Below are positions 30,505 through 42,374 of a DNA stretch of 43,217 nucleotides, piece after piece. The number at the start of each line of letters is the position of its first letter. Within the stretch, counting starts at the first letter, position 1. The notes below the pieces were generated by a model. The model searched no databases. It was not told the DNA's origin and saw only the letters and a program-made list of their open reading frames with translations. The position numbers and the translations under genes were made by a program. This DNA comes from Ophioceras dolichostomum (lineage: Eukaryota > Ascomycota > Sordariomycetes > Magnaporthales > Ophioceraceae), in NCBI GenBank assembly GCA_003049485.1, contig PYST01000323.1:1-43217 (forward strand), read 5' to 3'.

Positions 30505-31826
30505 TTTCTCTTGTTGAAGATGTTGACGCTGTGACTGGATGCGTTGCTAACTGAGACGGCACCGCTGAACTTGACGGCTGATTCGAGAAAGGAAGAACTT
30601 GAAGTGGCCTGCACGCTGAGAAAGAGATTGACGTGATAGTCTGAAGAGAAACTAGACTTACGAGAGGATGGACAAGAAGGCGGACGGGTGGGTTAAAAGA
30701 GCCAAGAGATGTCACATACGCTTGTCACTGCATTCCCTGCATCTTGCTCGGCCTTAGTGGCGGCCCGTCGTGCATGTCGTCTTGGATCTCTCGACGCAGA
30801 ACTGGTGTCATTCCGGCCCGGGAGGCCAAGCCCCGGACTGAACCGTGCAGCAGATTTGCTGCCGATGCCGAAGCATCCAGACTTCGGACGATGCAGTGCT
30901 CAGGCAGAGCTGATGATCTGTCCTGGGGCGATCGTTGCGAGTCATTCGGGTTTATCTGCCGTGTCAACAACAGCCCACGAGCTACAGGCCCTATTCAGGG
31001 ACGTCGAGAAAACAGATGATGCTAAGCTTCGCAGCCATATACCCGATTCGGCCAAGTTGGTTTCCTTCCCGTGCTCGGGACGTTTCAGACGTGCGGCTCC
31101 CGTGGTGGGCGATTGGCAATAGGATCAATGCTCTGGCCAGCTGCTCCTAGGGCCTCTTTCATGTTGTCAGCTACCTCGGTCGTACTACTTGGCTCTGGAC
31201 ATGGTGAGCTTCGTCATCATTGTACGCTAACGTGTTCAGCTCGAAAGTCTCACTGAGGTTCGCTCTCCCGCCCTCCCCGGTTCCGGGGCCTTTGGTTCGA
31301 TGTTGCATCCGCTCCCGTTCCATTCGACACGGCGGCGTTAGGACGGAATCGCCCGCTCCACAGTACGCTGCGGCCGTTGGGGTAATTGGGCTCCGCCCGC
31401 ACCTATCCATAATTTTCCAGGCTACCCCGCAGAGCTTCGCGTTGTCAAATGGATCATTGCCATTGCATCTATCATCAATGACCAACTACCCGTCATCGCG
31501 ACATGTTGGGCCGCCTCTTATATGGCCTCGCCGGCCTGGTGCAGCAGGTCCCCATCTTCAGACAGCCTAGCGGTCATGGCGCATCCGGTTCTGGTTGGGC
31601 CTCGCCGCCTATGCTCCGGGTAAGTTACTGTTCTCGGGCCGCTTATGATGGCTTGATCTGGATCAACGGCGTCATGTTGCCCTCCTCGACAAAGCAGCTT
31701 TGAGCCACCTACCCACTCTAGGGGGAGAAATACGGTGCTGCCTCTTCTTCCTCTCCTCACCCTCTGCTTCGAGTGGCAAAGGACCGGAATCAACAGGCCA
31801 GTACTCGTGGCAACATACGCCTGCCC
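30505..31826. other. Intergenic, divergent promoters
   Basis: Separates the repeat-peptide precursor (minus) from the phosphoesterase (plus), so it should hold both promoters. Frames around 30709-31122 and 31220-31570 show no motif or codon bias that I would trust. No repeat stands out. Confidence 0.5.
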
Positions 31827-33234
31827 ATGGCGGGGTTTACAATCGCTGCAATCTTCTTCGCTGTCGCCCAGCCATCGCGGCAGCAGGAGGTTCCAATCAG
31901 CTGGGACGACTCGACCACGGTGCCGGAGCTCCAGGTCAACAATGCGCTGACGAGGCCGTTCCTGAAGTTCACCGACAATGGCAGCTTCCAAATCTCCATC
32001 TTTGAAGACCTACATTTTGGAGAGAGTAGGCGAGGTACCCATCCCCTATCGTCTTCTGTGCTTCTTTTCGATCGCTGACTCGCATGTACGGGGGTGCTGA
32101 CTCGTAGATGCGTGGGAAGGATGGGGACCGGAGCAGGACCGCAAGTCGGTCAAGGTGATGAACGCCGTGCTCGACTCCGACCGACCGGATCTAGTCGTGC
32201 TCAATGGTGACCTAATCACCGGCGAGAACGCCTTCCGGGAGAATGCGACAGTCTACATCGACCAGATCGTTGGCCCGATGGTCCAGCGCAACTTGCCATG
32301 GGCCTCGACCTACGGTAATCACGACTACCAGTACAACATCTCCGGCCGGGCCATTCTAGAGCGCGAGCAGCGATATCCACTGTCCCTCACGACAGACATG
32401 GTCGGGGACCAGGATACTGGAGTGAGCAACTACTACCTGCCCGTCTACAAAAGTGGCACCGACACCAAATGTGGTCAGCGTAGCTCGGGACCGACGGACA
32501 TCACTGGGGAGTGCGTCCCGGAACTGCTTCTCTGGTTCTTCGACAGTCGTGGAGGGTTCATCTACAACCACAAGCGCAAGAACGGCAACCTGATCGGCCA
32601 CGAGAACTGGGTCCACCCCAAAGTGGTAGCGTGGTTCCGTAGCACGCACGATAGCCTTACAGCACGCTACGGCAGGGTTATCCCCAGTCTAGCATTCACA
32701 CACATCCCCATCAAAGCCGCACTCTCGCTCCAAAAGGAACCCGAGGCCGACGCCGATGCCAACTCGATCGACCCGAACCTGTCGCCTGGCAACAACAGGG
32801 AAAGTGTGTCAGAGCAGGCCGAGGGCTGGTGTCCAAACGGCAAAAATAGCGGCAACTGCGAGTACGGAGGCCAGGACCAGTGGTTCATGAGCGCACTAGT
32901 CGAGAAACCTGGCGTGATGGCACTCTTCTTCGGCCACGACCACGGCAACACGTGGTGTAAGAAGTGGGTGGGACAGGTACCGGGCCTCCCCCTGTCTGGG
33001 AACGGCATCAACCTGTGCTACGGGCAGCATTCGGGCTATGGAGGCTATGGGGAATTGATCAGGGGTGCTCGCCAGGTGCTCGTCACGCAAGAGATGCTGA
33101 AAGATCTCGAGATCGACACCTGGGTCCGTCTTGAGACAGGCGAAGTTGTCGGGTCCGTTTCGCTCAACTCGACGTATGGGAAGGATCTGTATCCCGCCAT
33201 ACCGTACCGAAAGAGTCCAAAGGAGGGGGACTAA
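31827..33234 (+). CDS. DCR2-like calcineurin-type metallophosphoesterase, 441 aa
   Basis: Dinuclear-metal phosphoesterase of the DCR2/purple-acid-phosphatase-like group. Yeast Dcr2 dephosphorylates Sic1 and Ire1, but many mould paralogues are predicted to be secreted. Exon 1 is 31827-32025 and exon 2 is 32108-33234; the intron splits the Asn codon of FGENAWEGWGPEQD. Metal-binding motifs occur in order: FEDLHFG (D61, H63), NGDLITG (D101), YGNHD (N137, H138), FTHIP and FFGHDHGN. I chose the ATG at 31827 because MAGFTIAAIFFAVAQ reads as a signal peptide and the context is GCCCATGGCG. An in-frame ATG 54 bp upstream would bury it. The large insert between FTHIP and GHDH is rich in Asp/Asn/Ser with two Cys pairs. 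Substrate is not predictable. Confidence 0.93.
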
Positions 33235-33906
33235 ATCGATTCTTATGGCTGAGTCCTTCAATTTGGTCACTCTCACCTGCCCCCGGCTGCTTGCTCAAGG
33301 CCGTCGACCGCCAAATCTGTACCATAATCTGTCAATTATCATCTCATCACGAAGATGTCTTCTATCACCAAGCTACCTATCTACCTGAATTCTACCAAGA
33401 TACAGCGCCCTCGTTGGCTCAAAATCTCCTATCTAGAAACGCACGCATGTTTTCCCCAGAGAACATGGTGGCGCCGAAAAAAAATGAACCTAAGCGTCGT
33501 CATGGAGCGCGTGGAGGCACGGCAGTTTCCGGCAAAATACCCGTCCTCATATCCTCCGCATCCCAGAAGCCGGCTCCGAGACCACCCATGAACCAGTAGA
33601 AACCCAGAAATATATTGAATATAAACATCCAGATTGGCTCACATCGATCTAGCCCACATATTCCCCATCCCTCGGCACTTGGACCTCAAACCCACGCAAT
33701 CGCATCCATGACAAATACCTTAAAATCACGAGGATGGGAGCCGCGATGGGCCCGAAACCCGCATCCGAGGTGTTCTCTCCCACGGCGTCCAGTCTACGGA
33801 ATCTGGCGGTGTCCTCGGTACACACATTGCTTCCGTCGGCCGCAGTTCTAGGATTCGGTCATCACTCTCGCCTCGGACCCAAAGAACCACAGACCAGCTA
33901 GCCACG
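33235..33906. other. Intergenic, no gene seen
   Basis: Lies between the phosphoesterase and the DUF1996 gene, both on the plus strand. No motif or repeat of note is seen. It presumably carries the promoter of the DUF1996 gene. Confidence 0.55.
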
Positions 33907-35716
33907 ATGATTCTCTGGCCGTCGAGCCTCCTCGCCCTCGCGGCGCTTGTCCAGGCCGTGCCGCAGCGGGCCGGCGGCGGTCGGTCGGCCCTGATCCGAT
34001 TCGGATGCTCGCAGATATCGATCGAGCGGCTCGATCCGTAGGTCCCCTGTGACGAACGAGAGAACAAAGGGGGAAGAGATCAGGCGATCGGGTCATGACT
34101 GTAAATCTGACGGCGTGTCTTGCAGCCTTGTCACTCCGGGCATGAACCCATCACCGCATGTCCATCAGGTATTCCCAAATCCCTAGCAAGATAGCATAAC
34201 TCTAATCCCTCTGAGGCCCATCTTCCCAGAGAAAAAAGAACATGAACTGACAAGGAACTGCATCTCTCCAGATCGTCGGCGGGGTACGTTGTTGATGAAC
34301 CTCCCTCCGTGAACCTCAAAACGAACGCATTTGGGCTCCCACCATCATCGTGATAATTCGGTCTAACCCCCTCTTGCTTGGCGTCGATACACCAAAGAAC
34401 GCCTTCAATGCTACCATGGCGTCAGCCGACATCTCGAGCCTAGCCAGCTGCACCACCTGCAGCTTCAGTGATGATCTTTCCAACTATTGGACCGCGAACA
34501 TGTACTTCAAGGCCCGAAACGGCAGCTTCAAGCGCGTCCCGCAGATCCCCAACCGCTTCCTCGACGGCTCCTCCGGAGGCGTGACCGTGTACTACACCTC
34601 GCCAGGGGCAAACCAGGTTACTGCGTTCAAGCCCGTGAGTTGATGATGACTTTTCTCTTTATCTGCATGTCTATGACTCGTACTCTACCCAAACAACACC
34701 CCTTCACCCATTCATTTCTCTCCCGACACTTGGCCCGCCGACTAGCTGTATAGGTACCTACCCTAGCCCGAGCTTTCGGGTCGGGCTTCTGCGCGTTGTA
34801 AGATCTCGCTGACCAACTCGGTGATATAACCTCAGGGCTTCCGCATGCTTGTCGGCGACCCCATGCAGCGCGAGAAGAAAGGCTCCGGGATGAAGTCCCA
34901 GAGCTGCTTCCGGTGCTACACGGGGCCTAACTTCAGAGGCGACGACCTGTCCCCCTGCGCCGACCCCCGCCTCGACACCGAGACCCTCCCCTCGAACCCC
35001 TGCTTGGGCGGGATCAGGTCGAACATCCACTTCCCGACCTGCTGGGACGGCAAGAACCTCGACAGCCCGGACCACAAGTCCCACATCGCCTACCCCACCT
35101 CGGGCCCCGTCGGGTTCGCGTCGACGGGGAACTGCCCCGCGAGCCACCCGGTCAAGATCCCGCAGCTGATGCTGGAGATCGTGTGGGACACGACCAAGTT
35201 CAACGACAAGTCCACGTGGCCGGAGGACGGGTCGCAACCTTTCAGGCTGAGCACGGGAGATCCGTATGGCATACTTCTCCTTCTTTTGTCTCCCAAGTCC
35301 CAACCGATCACCCCAATCTCTGGAGTTCTCACTGCGTCTCAGTGCGACTTCTCTTCGGGGAAGTTCCGATATTGACACTGATCGGTCTTGGAACACAGAT
35401 CCGGTTACGGCCAGCACGCCGACTACGTTTTCGGCTGGAAGGCCGACGCGCTGCAGAAGGCTATGGACGGTGGCTGCTTCGGAGCCACCTGCACTGGACT
35501 CAAGACGCAGGCTTTCACAGCTGCCAACAAGTGCACTATCACGAAGTCTGCTGTCGAGGACGTTGATGGATGTGAGTCGTCTTTGCTTTCCCGCCCAATA
35601 CGACGTTAGAACGCCGGACTCGAGAAGTCTGGCCTCTGATTTCCCTCTTTGACCACTAACTTATCTCGTGTCGATAAGGGCTACCGAAGCTTCCGGGAGA
35701 GGGTGGCAATGCTTAA
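33907..35716 (+). CDS. Secreted DUF1996 protein, seven exons, 353 aa
   Basis: Member of the fungal DUF1996 family, extracellular or wall-associated proteins of unknown biochemical role, some fused to WSC domains; none is present here. Exons: 33907-34037, 34126-34168, 34272-34283, 34398-34634, 34836-35263, 35399-35571, 35679-35716; all phases close. Exon 3 is a 12-nt micro-exon coding Ile-Val-Gly-Gly, required to rebuild the family block SPHVHQIVGGNAFNATM. Residues 1-20 look like a signal peptide. Other family blocks are RFGCSQISIERLDP, SCTTCSFSDDLSNYWTA, GFRMLVGDP, HFPTCWDGKNLDSPDHKSH, SQPFRLSTGDPSGYGQHADY and a C-terminal WLPKLPG. Conserved cysteines suggest disulfides. There is no GPI signal or transmembrane anchor at the C-terminus. 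Confidence 0.93.
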
Positions 35717-38700
35717 ATAGGTGGGTTGCGAGCGAACAGCTTTTGAGAGCGTCGTTTGGAGAGTTGTTTTTATATGCAGAATATAATCATGATCACACAG
35801 AATTAGTGGTTGTCTTTATGGTCTCCATTTCTCCATTCCAAGACTTCTTTCAATACCGATGGCGGCCTCTGGTAGCGCTTCAGGCCGGGGGGCTTTCCTT
35901 CTCCTGGTCCTCCACCACGAGTACCGACACAACTCAATTCCACAGACTTGATTGTTTACCTTGGTCTCCCTGATACGTACTAAACACGGCTTGGTAGAGC
36001 TTGTGATTGAAGCGAAACATCATCTCGGATATGAAGTCTGGAAGTTCTTGGTATTCGACAACGCAAAGATGGAGCTTGCCGGACTTAGAGACAGAAGTTG
36101 CATACCAGTAATGGCTGTCAATCTATCTCGGTATAATAACGTATGCCCACGGTACCATGGGACCGGAATTTGGGTCGCTTATGAAAAGAAAACCCCTTGC
36201 TATTTCGGAAGAAATCTTCGTGTGTTACTAGAAATCGGCGAGGCGATCAAGTGGGCAGTGAGGGAGGGGGAACAAACACGAAGACCGAGGCTCCCCGAGA
36301 GCGAACCGGTAAGAACGGGTCGGCGCAGCTCGTTTATCAGACACAAGAGACACCATTTTATTCGTAGGCCCGGGAGGCTGCTATTATTCGCGCCGCAGAC
36401 GGGACAGGGCGGTACCATGGCGGGAAATAGGAGCTGGCGAGGGCACAGTATTTCTCCGGCCAAGCAAGAAAAAGGGCACTGGCAAGTGTACGGAGAAGTA
36501 GTAGCGACTCCTCATTCAAACAAAGAGATTCAATATCTCATTTAGCTTCCCCCTGCACACACCGAAGGTCCGCTCGGTCAGTCGGCCATGCGCAAATAAG
36601 AACCGAAATTGTTTGGTTAGTAGTGGGTTCGTTGAACAAGGCGAACGAGCCTCTGAAAGGGCTGATTTGGCTGTCTGGCAATTCATCAATCACCATAGAT
36701 CTCGGCCAAGACAGAAACCAACGACCAACCCGGGAATCCCGCTCCATGACCTGCATGCAGGCAAGTACAAGGAGGTGTAGGCAGATGCAGAGAAGAATAA
36801 AGATAAAAAGGAAAACCGGACCGAGAAACCACGGTAGACCACGAATCGGAGACATCTAAAAACCCCACGCCTCGGAGCGGCGTCAAGTGTACAGCTGCCA
36901 CGCGAGCGAGCCAACGAACCCAGCCGCATCGATGTGTTTGTGGGCCGATAGGGAAAAAGTGTGTCGGGTAAAATCACTTTACCAATGATGAGCAGGACAA
37001 AAGAGGCGGACTTTGTTTTTTCGTTACCCTCAATTTTCTCATCAACAGACGCGAGTGTCGTTGGCAGGAGGGAGGGAGGGAAAACATTACAGAGTACTAG
37101 CAAGTTCGCCCCCGATTAGATTCGTTTTTAATCTAGATGTTCTGGAATAATTCTCAGGGAGATCCCTCGGCCGGGGTGGGGAAGCGAGTTGGTTGGAGGA
37201 GGTGCGAAACCATGTTGAATGAGAGACGGGAACTCATCGGGGATGGCCATGCCGCCTCCCTGGTGAGATTCTACATAGATGTCAAGGTCTGGTATGGAAG
37301 AGAGATAGTGTTGTTTCACTGCACCACTGCTATCCCGTGGTTGATCTCCTTTTGGGTCTCCCCCCCCCTCCCTCTCGGACTCCATCTTTAGGTGGCAGGT
37401 GGCATGCATGCAAGTTGGATGAAAATGGCATGGCTCGCCACGTGGTTGGTCGGCCGGCTCTTCCGGGTTCGAGATGGGCTCATAAACGCGCCGAATACAT
37501 TGCGACACCATCATCTTGGATCTTTACAAGACTTCATCTTTTTTTTTTCGCCTTCGGCCTCCAGTTTCCAAATCGAAAGTCCGAGCCTTGTGTGCACTCG
37601 TTTTTACTTGCTCTTAATTCTTCAACTAATATTGTTTCTTCCCGTCCGTTTGAGGCATGTCGAGAGGGGTTGTCAGGCTGTCTGGTTGGCCTGGGCAAAT
37701 GCAATGGCCCTGGACTGGGCTCCTGTCGTCTTGACCGCTGTGCGCTAGGCCTGCCCCAGCATCGGACAGTGGGGTAAAGCAAGAGGCTAGGCCCTGTCCA
37801 TCGCCTACTAGCGCTGTTTTCCCCAGACCCGCCCCCAGACTCGAACTGGAAATCTATCAAATGCCCCCATGCTTCAAGCATGTCGTTTCTTTTCTGGGTA
37901 TCATCGGCGAGATGAAGCCGATGCGAAGGCAAATATCATCCAATCCTATTCACTCGGAGGCAAGGAAAAGAAAGCTTCACCGTGACCGCCACAGCTGCTG
38001 ACCATTCCAGCAAGCCACAATCACACGATGAAGAGGGTGGTGATCAAAAGAAGAAACAGAAAAAGAAGAGAGAAGAAAACGGCCAAGACGAACGCCGCCC
38101 GCATCCAAAGGGCTCCTTCTTCCACCCAGACCCAATCGCTTCGCAGATCGGCTGTCGTTCATGTGGACTGCGGGCTAGCGGGCGGCTGGGATCATCACCC
38201 CAAGAAGTGGCCCGCAGACCGCATACCCCGCGTTATTGGGGCACTTAGCCTGTACTTTGGCTGTTTGCCAACATCGACACTTCCGCCAGAGATTGCATGT
38301 GCCGAAAGTATCTTTTTTTTTTTTTTTTTTTTCAAAGCAGTGATATTTTCTTTCCCGCCACTACATACGTCCCACCCTTGTTACCCCCTCACCCACGACC
38401 CAGCGTGAGGATCCTCATTCACGGTTGACCGAATCTGGCACCTGGACCAGTCGGTCATCAGTCATCCCTTCGGCGCCGCACTACCTCCCTTGCCTGCTGC
38501 TGCCAACCAGCCGTTGCCATTCCATGCCATGCCATGCCAACCACTGCCCGCATTGCTACCGTGCCACCCTTACGGTGCAGAGCAGTCTGGTACCAAATAC
38601 TGATGATATGCTGAAGGTTTCTATCGATATTGGACAAGGATGGTCGGGATGCAGGTCTGCCCATATCCCCCATCCACCCACTTCCACCGCTTGGCTTGCA

Positions 38701-39184
38701 AGGGTGAAAGAGACGAGAGCTGATGTTGGAAAGGATGAGCGGGAGTATGGGACGGGATGGAGAATTTGGAAAGAGAGACTCTCTCATAGGTAATAAGTAG
38801 GGCCTGATGACCACCCACCAGCGCATGCAAGATCTCCCTTGTCCCCTCTTCGGGTCGAAATTTCTTTTCTTATATCGAACGTTCTCGACTCTTTAACCAT
38901 TGGAGTGAGAGGGGTTGTGCGTTCCATGCAGCCTTGTTAATTCTTTTTTCCTTGCACTTGTTGCGTTTTTGCGTCGTCGACGTTCTTCGCATACCTTCTT
39001 CACCTCGCCTCACCTTTCTCGAGAGTTGCATTGCTATCGTCGTCCTAAAAGCGGTTGTGCGCTATTGGTCTGATCGAGTTGGTGTACGCCACAAACTGCC
39101 GCTAGCCAGTCTGGTCGGATCCAGGCACACAGACACAACCTACTGTAGCTCCCAGCCAGATCTAGCGTTCAGCCTCGGCCCAAA
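35717..39184. other. Long gene-poor region
   Basis: About 3.5 kb without a supportable gene. The largest frame (35952-36545, plus) encodes nothing I recognise and has no coding-like third-position bias. A tRNA-like T-arm and anticodon-arm remnant on the minus strand near 37815-37890 lacks an A-box and a pairing acceptor stem. A 7-bp hairpin (37902-37908 with 37917-37923), a T20 run and a (CCATG)n run near 38521 are present. The last few hundred bases should hold the promoter of the permease gene. Confidence 0.5.
38313..38332. repeat. Poly-T run, 20 bases
   Basis: Twenty consecutive T on the plus strand, about 850 bp upstream of the permease start. It may be a homopolymer tract or the tail of a retroposed copy; no body of such a copy is recognisable. 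Confidence 0.9.
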
Positions 39185-41050
39185 ATGTCGGAAACAGAGA
39201 AGGCGCAGAGTGAGCCTATTTCCTCCCCTTTGTCGTGTCCCATTTCTTCGTCGTGCTCTATCAGCCCCTTCCCTGAATTGTGACGGCGGAACAACACAAC
39301 GCACAAAACTCCAAAGGCTGACAAAACTAACGGAGAAACAGCTCAATATGTCGACGGCCAAGCAATTGACTCGTCGAGGTCCGACTCGGAGGGCGGAGAC
39401 GCCAGGCTGACCTGGACCAAGGAGGAGGAGACGGCGATCCGGCACAAGATCGACTGGCACTGTGTTCCGATAGTCACGCTCCTCTACCTGCTCTGCTTCC
39501 TCGACCGCATCAACATCGGCAACGCGCGCATCCAGGGCATGGAGAAGGAGCTGGGCCTCAACATTGGCGTGCGCTTTAATTGGGCCCTGTCTATCTTCTA
39601 CATCGTCTACCTCCTGGTCGAGGTGCCCAGCAACATCATCCTGAAGCGCGTCGGCCCCCGCTTCTACCTGCCCTTCCTCGTCATGGGCTTCGGCTTCGTC
39701 TCCCTCTGCACCGCCTTCGTGCGGTCCTTCGAGGGTCTTATGGTCGCCCGCGTCTTCCTGGGCATCTTCGAGGGCGGGGCCTTCCCGGGCATGGCCTTCT
39801 TCCTCAGCTGCTTCTACAAGCGGGAGGAGCTGCTCTTCCGCGTCGGTATCTACGTCTCGGCCGCCTCCATGGCCGGCGCCTTTGGCGGTCTGCTCGCCGC
39901 GGCCCTGGCTAGGATCCCCGAGTGGGGCATCGAGTCGATGCGCATCAACACCTGGCGGAACATCTTCTTCTTCGAGGGCCTCATCACCTGCATCGTCGGC
40001 CTGCTCGCCCCGATCTGGATGCCCACCAGCCCGGGAGACGCCCACTTCCTGAACGAGCGCGAGCGCCGCATCGCCGCCGAGCGGCTGGTGCGCGAGCACA
40101 AGGCCCACCCTCACGAGCACGTCACCTTCGCGCACGTCAAGCGCGCCGTGTTGAACATCCACAACTACACCTGCGCCCTGGGCTTCTTCCTCATCAACAT
40201 CACCGTGCAGGGCCTGTCCGTGTTCATGCCGACCATCCTCTCGGACTTCCAGTTCGACAACACCAAGGCCCAGCTGATGACGGTGCCCCCCTATGCAACC
40301 GCCTGCATCGTCGCCGTGGCCATCGCGTACATCAGTGACAAGACCAAGCAGCGTGGCATCTACCTCGCCGGCTTTTCCCTCATCGCCATGACGGGCTTCG
40401 CCATCCTGCGCTGGTACACGGGCACTAACGTCAAGTACATGGCCATATTCTTCGTCACTGTGGGCGCCTTTCCTGGAGGACCTGCCCTCGTTAGTTGGGC
40501 CATCAATAGTACGTTCTCATATTGCCCTCTCAAGCACCACCACTACTACAAGACCAAGAACAGCACGGAAAGAATGCGTAACTGATACGCGACACGCACA
40601 AACCTACAGACTCCGCCGGTCCCGCAGTCCAAGCCGTTTCTAGTGCATACGTCGTCACTCTTGGCACCATCGGCGGTATCGTTGCAACGTAAGTCCAGGG
40701 ATTCCATCGCTGTACCCCCCCTCCTCCCCCAATTTAGACATGCTGCAGCTCCTCGTAGCCCAAGCCATAGCCGTTTGGAATCCCGTCACTAACAACCACT
40801 CCCAAATACCACCCGCCTATACAGATGGACCTACATCCGTGACGACGCACCGCGGTACCCAACCGGCCACACCATCAACCTCTCCGGCCAGATCGTCGTC
40901 TTCTTCCTCTCCATATTCGGCATCCTCTACTGCGCCAGGGAGAACAAGCTGCGCGCCGCGGGCAAGAGGGACCACCGCCTCGAGGGCCTCACCGAGGACG
41001 AGGCCGTGCATCTGGGATACAGGCATCCTAACTTCCGGTACATTACGTGA
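39185..41050 (+). CDS. MFS permease, anion:cation symporter (allantoate/nicotinate-like) family, 498 aa
   Basis: Plasma-membrane major facilitator of the ACS group that includes yeast Tna1, Dal5 and Vht1; it would take up a small organic anion or vitamin by proton symport, substrate unknown. Exons: 39185-39209, 39342-40508, 40610-40688, 40825-41050; phases close. The 25-nt first exon codes eight residues. The cytosolic N-terminus is acidic. TM1 carries LLYLLCFLDRINIGNARI, typical of the family. Other landmarks are VEVPSNIILKRVGPRFYLPF (TM2-TM3 loop), ARVFLGIFEGGAFPGMAFFL (TM4), the central loop NERERRIAAERLV, and NNSAGPAVQAVSSAYVVTLG in the second half. The C-terminus GYRHPNFRYIT resembles the ending of this family. 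About twelve membrane segments are visible. Confidence 0.93.
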
Positions 41051-41468
41051 GGACGCACACACGTAGGTAGCTGAGACGTCGACGACTCGAGTAGCGCGCT
41101 CTCCGGACTCCACATCTATGTAGCTGTGCTGTCGCCAAGGGCATGTTGCTCTGGTATATTGGGCTCTTGTGTACTTCTCTCCTTGTTATATATACCTGTT
41201 TTGGATGGCAATTGATGAGGAGAGGGGAGGAGTAGTACTGAATGGCAGCGGGGAGAGGGTGCTTTACCTCATAACGGCCTAGCAATAAAAGAATTACGAC
41301 CGCACCGAAAAACACGGATGATGATGATAACGATACACTAGCATCGTGTTTTAGCCAGCAAATTAGCAGCCCCCATGATGTACCACACACGATACAGAAA
41401 TCACCAAGTGGGCCTTCAGAACTTCAACCCGTGAATAACAATAACAATAATAACACACATCAACACAC
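41051..41468. other. Intergenic between convergent genes
   Basis: Contains the 3' untranslated regions of the permease (plus) and the alpha/beta hydrolase (minus). An AATAACAATAATAAC-type tract lies at about 41433-41455. No gene is seen. Confidence 0.6.
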
Positions 41469-42374
41469 CTACGAAAGCAGCACAAACTCCGCCGGCAGAT
41501 CCCTCCCCTCAACCCACGCCTCGATCCCCCTAGCAAACAGCTCAGGGAACTGCAGATCCCACGCATGCGTCGCCTTCTCCACCGTGACCGCCCTGCTCCT
41601 CCCCGCCTCCCCCTCCCCCGCACCCCTCAGCAAGGGTCCCATCCCCCTCGTGGCCTCGACCTGGTCCCCCTTTCCCCCTGCAACCGCCAAAACCGGCTTC
41701 CCCTGCGCCGCGATCTCCCCCAGCCTCTGCTCGTCCAGCTCCAGACAGCCCGAGTACACGTCCCGCACGGTCTCCCATTTCAGGTTCCGCACCATCTCCT
41801 TTCGCAATTCCGGGTGCCGCTCCATGCCGCCCCAGTCGCAGATCCTGTCGTACACCGCGTCCGGCAGCGCGTGCAGAGCCGACAGCATGTACCAGATCAT
41901 CCACGGATGCGAGGCGAGGTACCGATACGAACCGGTGAAGGGGTGCGCGCCGGTGACGAACAGCGACGAGACGAGGGACGGGTGCCGCCGCAATAGATCG
42001 AGCGCCACGAAGCCGCCCATGCTGAGCCCCACGACGTGCGCGACAGAGTTGTGCGCGCGGGCGCGGATGAGGGAGGCGACGGCGTCGGCGGCGGAGGGGA
42101 TCGTTGTTGTGTGGTGCGTGGCGGAGGAGCGGGAGTGGGAGGGGCTGTCGACGAGGAGGAGGTGGTATTTTGAGGGGGAGAGGAAGGGGGTTACGTGGGC
42201 CCATTCGAGGTGGGAGGAGAGGACGCCGTGGATGAGGACTATTGTGGTAGGAGCGGTGGGGTTGATGGAGAGGTGGAAGAGCTCTGGTGACAATGATGAT
42301 GACTCGTCGTTGGTGTTTGTGTCTGGGTCGGTGATGGGGGCACTTGGCCCCTGAGCTGTGGATGTTTCCGCCAT
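41469..42374 (-). CDS. Alpha/beta hydrolase, 301 aa, single exon
   Basis: Intracellular alpha/beta-hydrolase-fold enzyme with a full apparent triad; substrate unknown. The oxyanion region is TIVLIHGVLSSHLEW (about 44-58). The strand-4 region has LLLVDSPSHSRS. The nucleophile elbow is GLSMGG with S118. The acid is probably D238 in AGGKGDQVE, and the His is H270 in ATHAWDLQFPELF. A cap region at about 150-215 is rich in aromatic residues. There is no signal peptide; the first 30 residues are low-complexity. The start ATG at 42374 follows a CGGAGATGG-like context. GC-rich third positions support coding. The family is too broad to say more than esterase, lipase or epoxide-hydrolase-like. Confidence 0.9.
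   Translation of the reverse strand: MAETSTAQGPSAPITDPDTNTNDESSSLSPELFHLSINPTAPTTIVLIHGVLSSHLEWAHVTPFLSPSKYHLLLVDSPSHSRSSATHHTTTIPSAADAVASLIRARAHNSVAHVVGLSMGGFVALDLLRRHPSLVSSLFVTGAHPFTGSYRYLASHPWMIWYMLSALHALPDAVYDRICDWGGMERHPELRKEMVRNLKWETVRDVYSGCLELDEQRLGEIAAQGKPVLAVAGGKGDQVEATRGMGPLLRGAGEGEAGRSRAVTVEKATHAWDLQFPELFARGIEAWVEGRDLPAEFVLLS

Noticed and set aside
30709..31570. Plus-strand frames between the peptide precursor and the phosphoesterase.
   Set aside because: They overlap in several frames, have no motifs and show no consistent codon bias.
35952..36545. 197-codon plus-strand frame.
   Set aside because: No recognisable motif, no G/C third-position bias like the neighbouring genes and no plausible start context.
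37815..37930. Possible tRNA-Ser on the minus strand, with T-arm CCAG-TTCGAGT-CTGG and an anticodon-like stem-loop (loop CTTGAAG).
   Set aside because: No A-box/D-arm is readable and the bases after the T-arm do not pair with any 5' acceptor strand. It is at best a decayed remnant.
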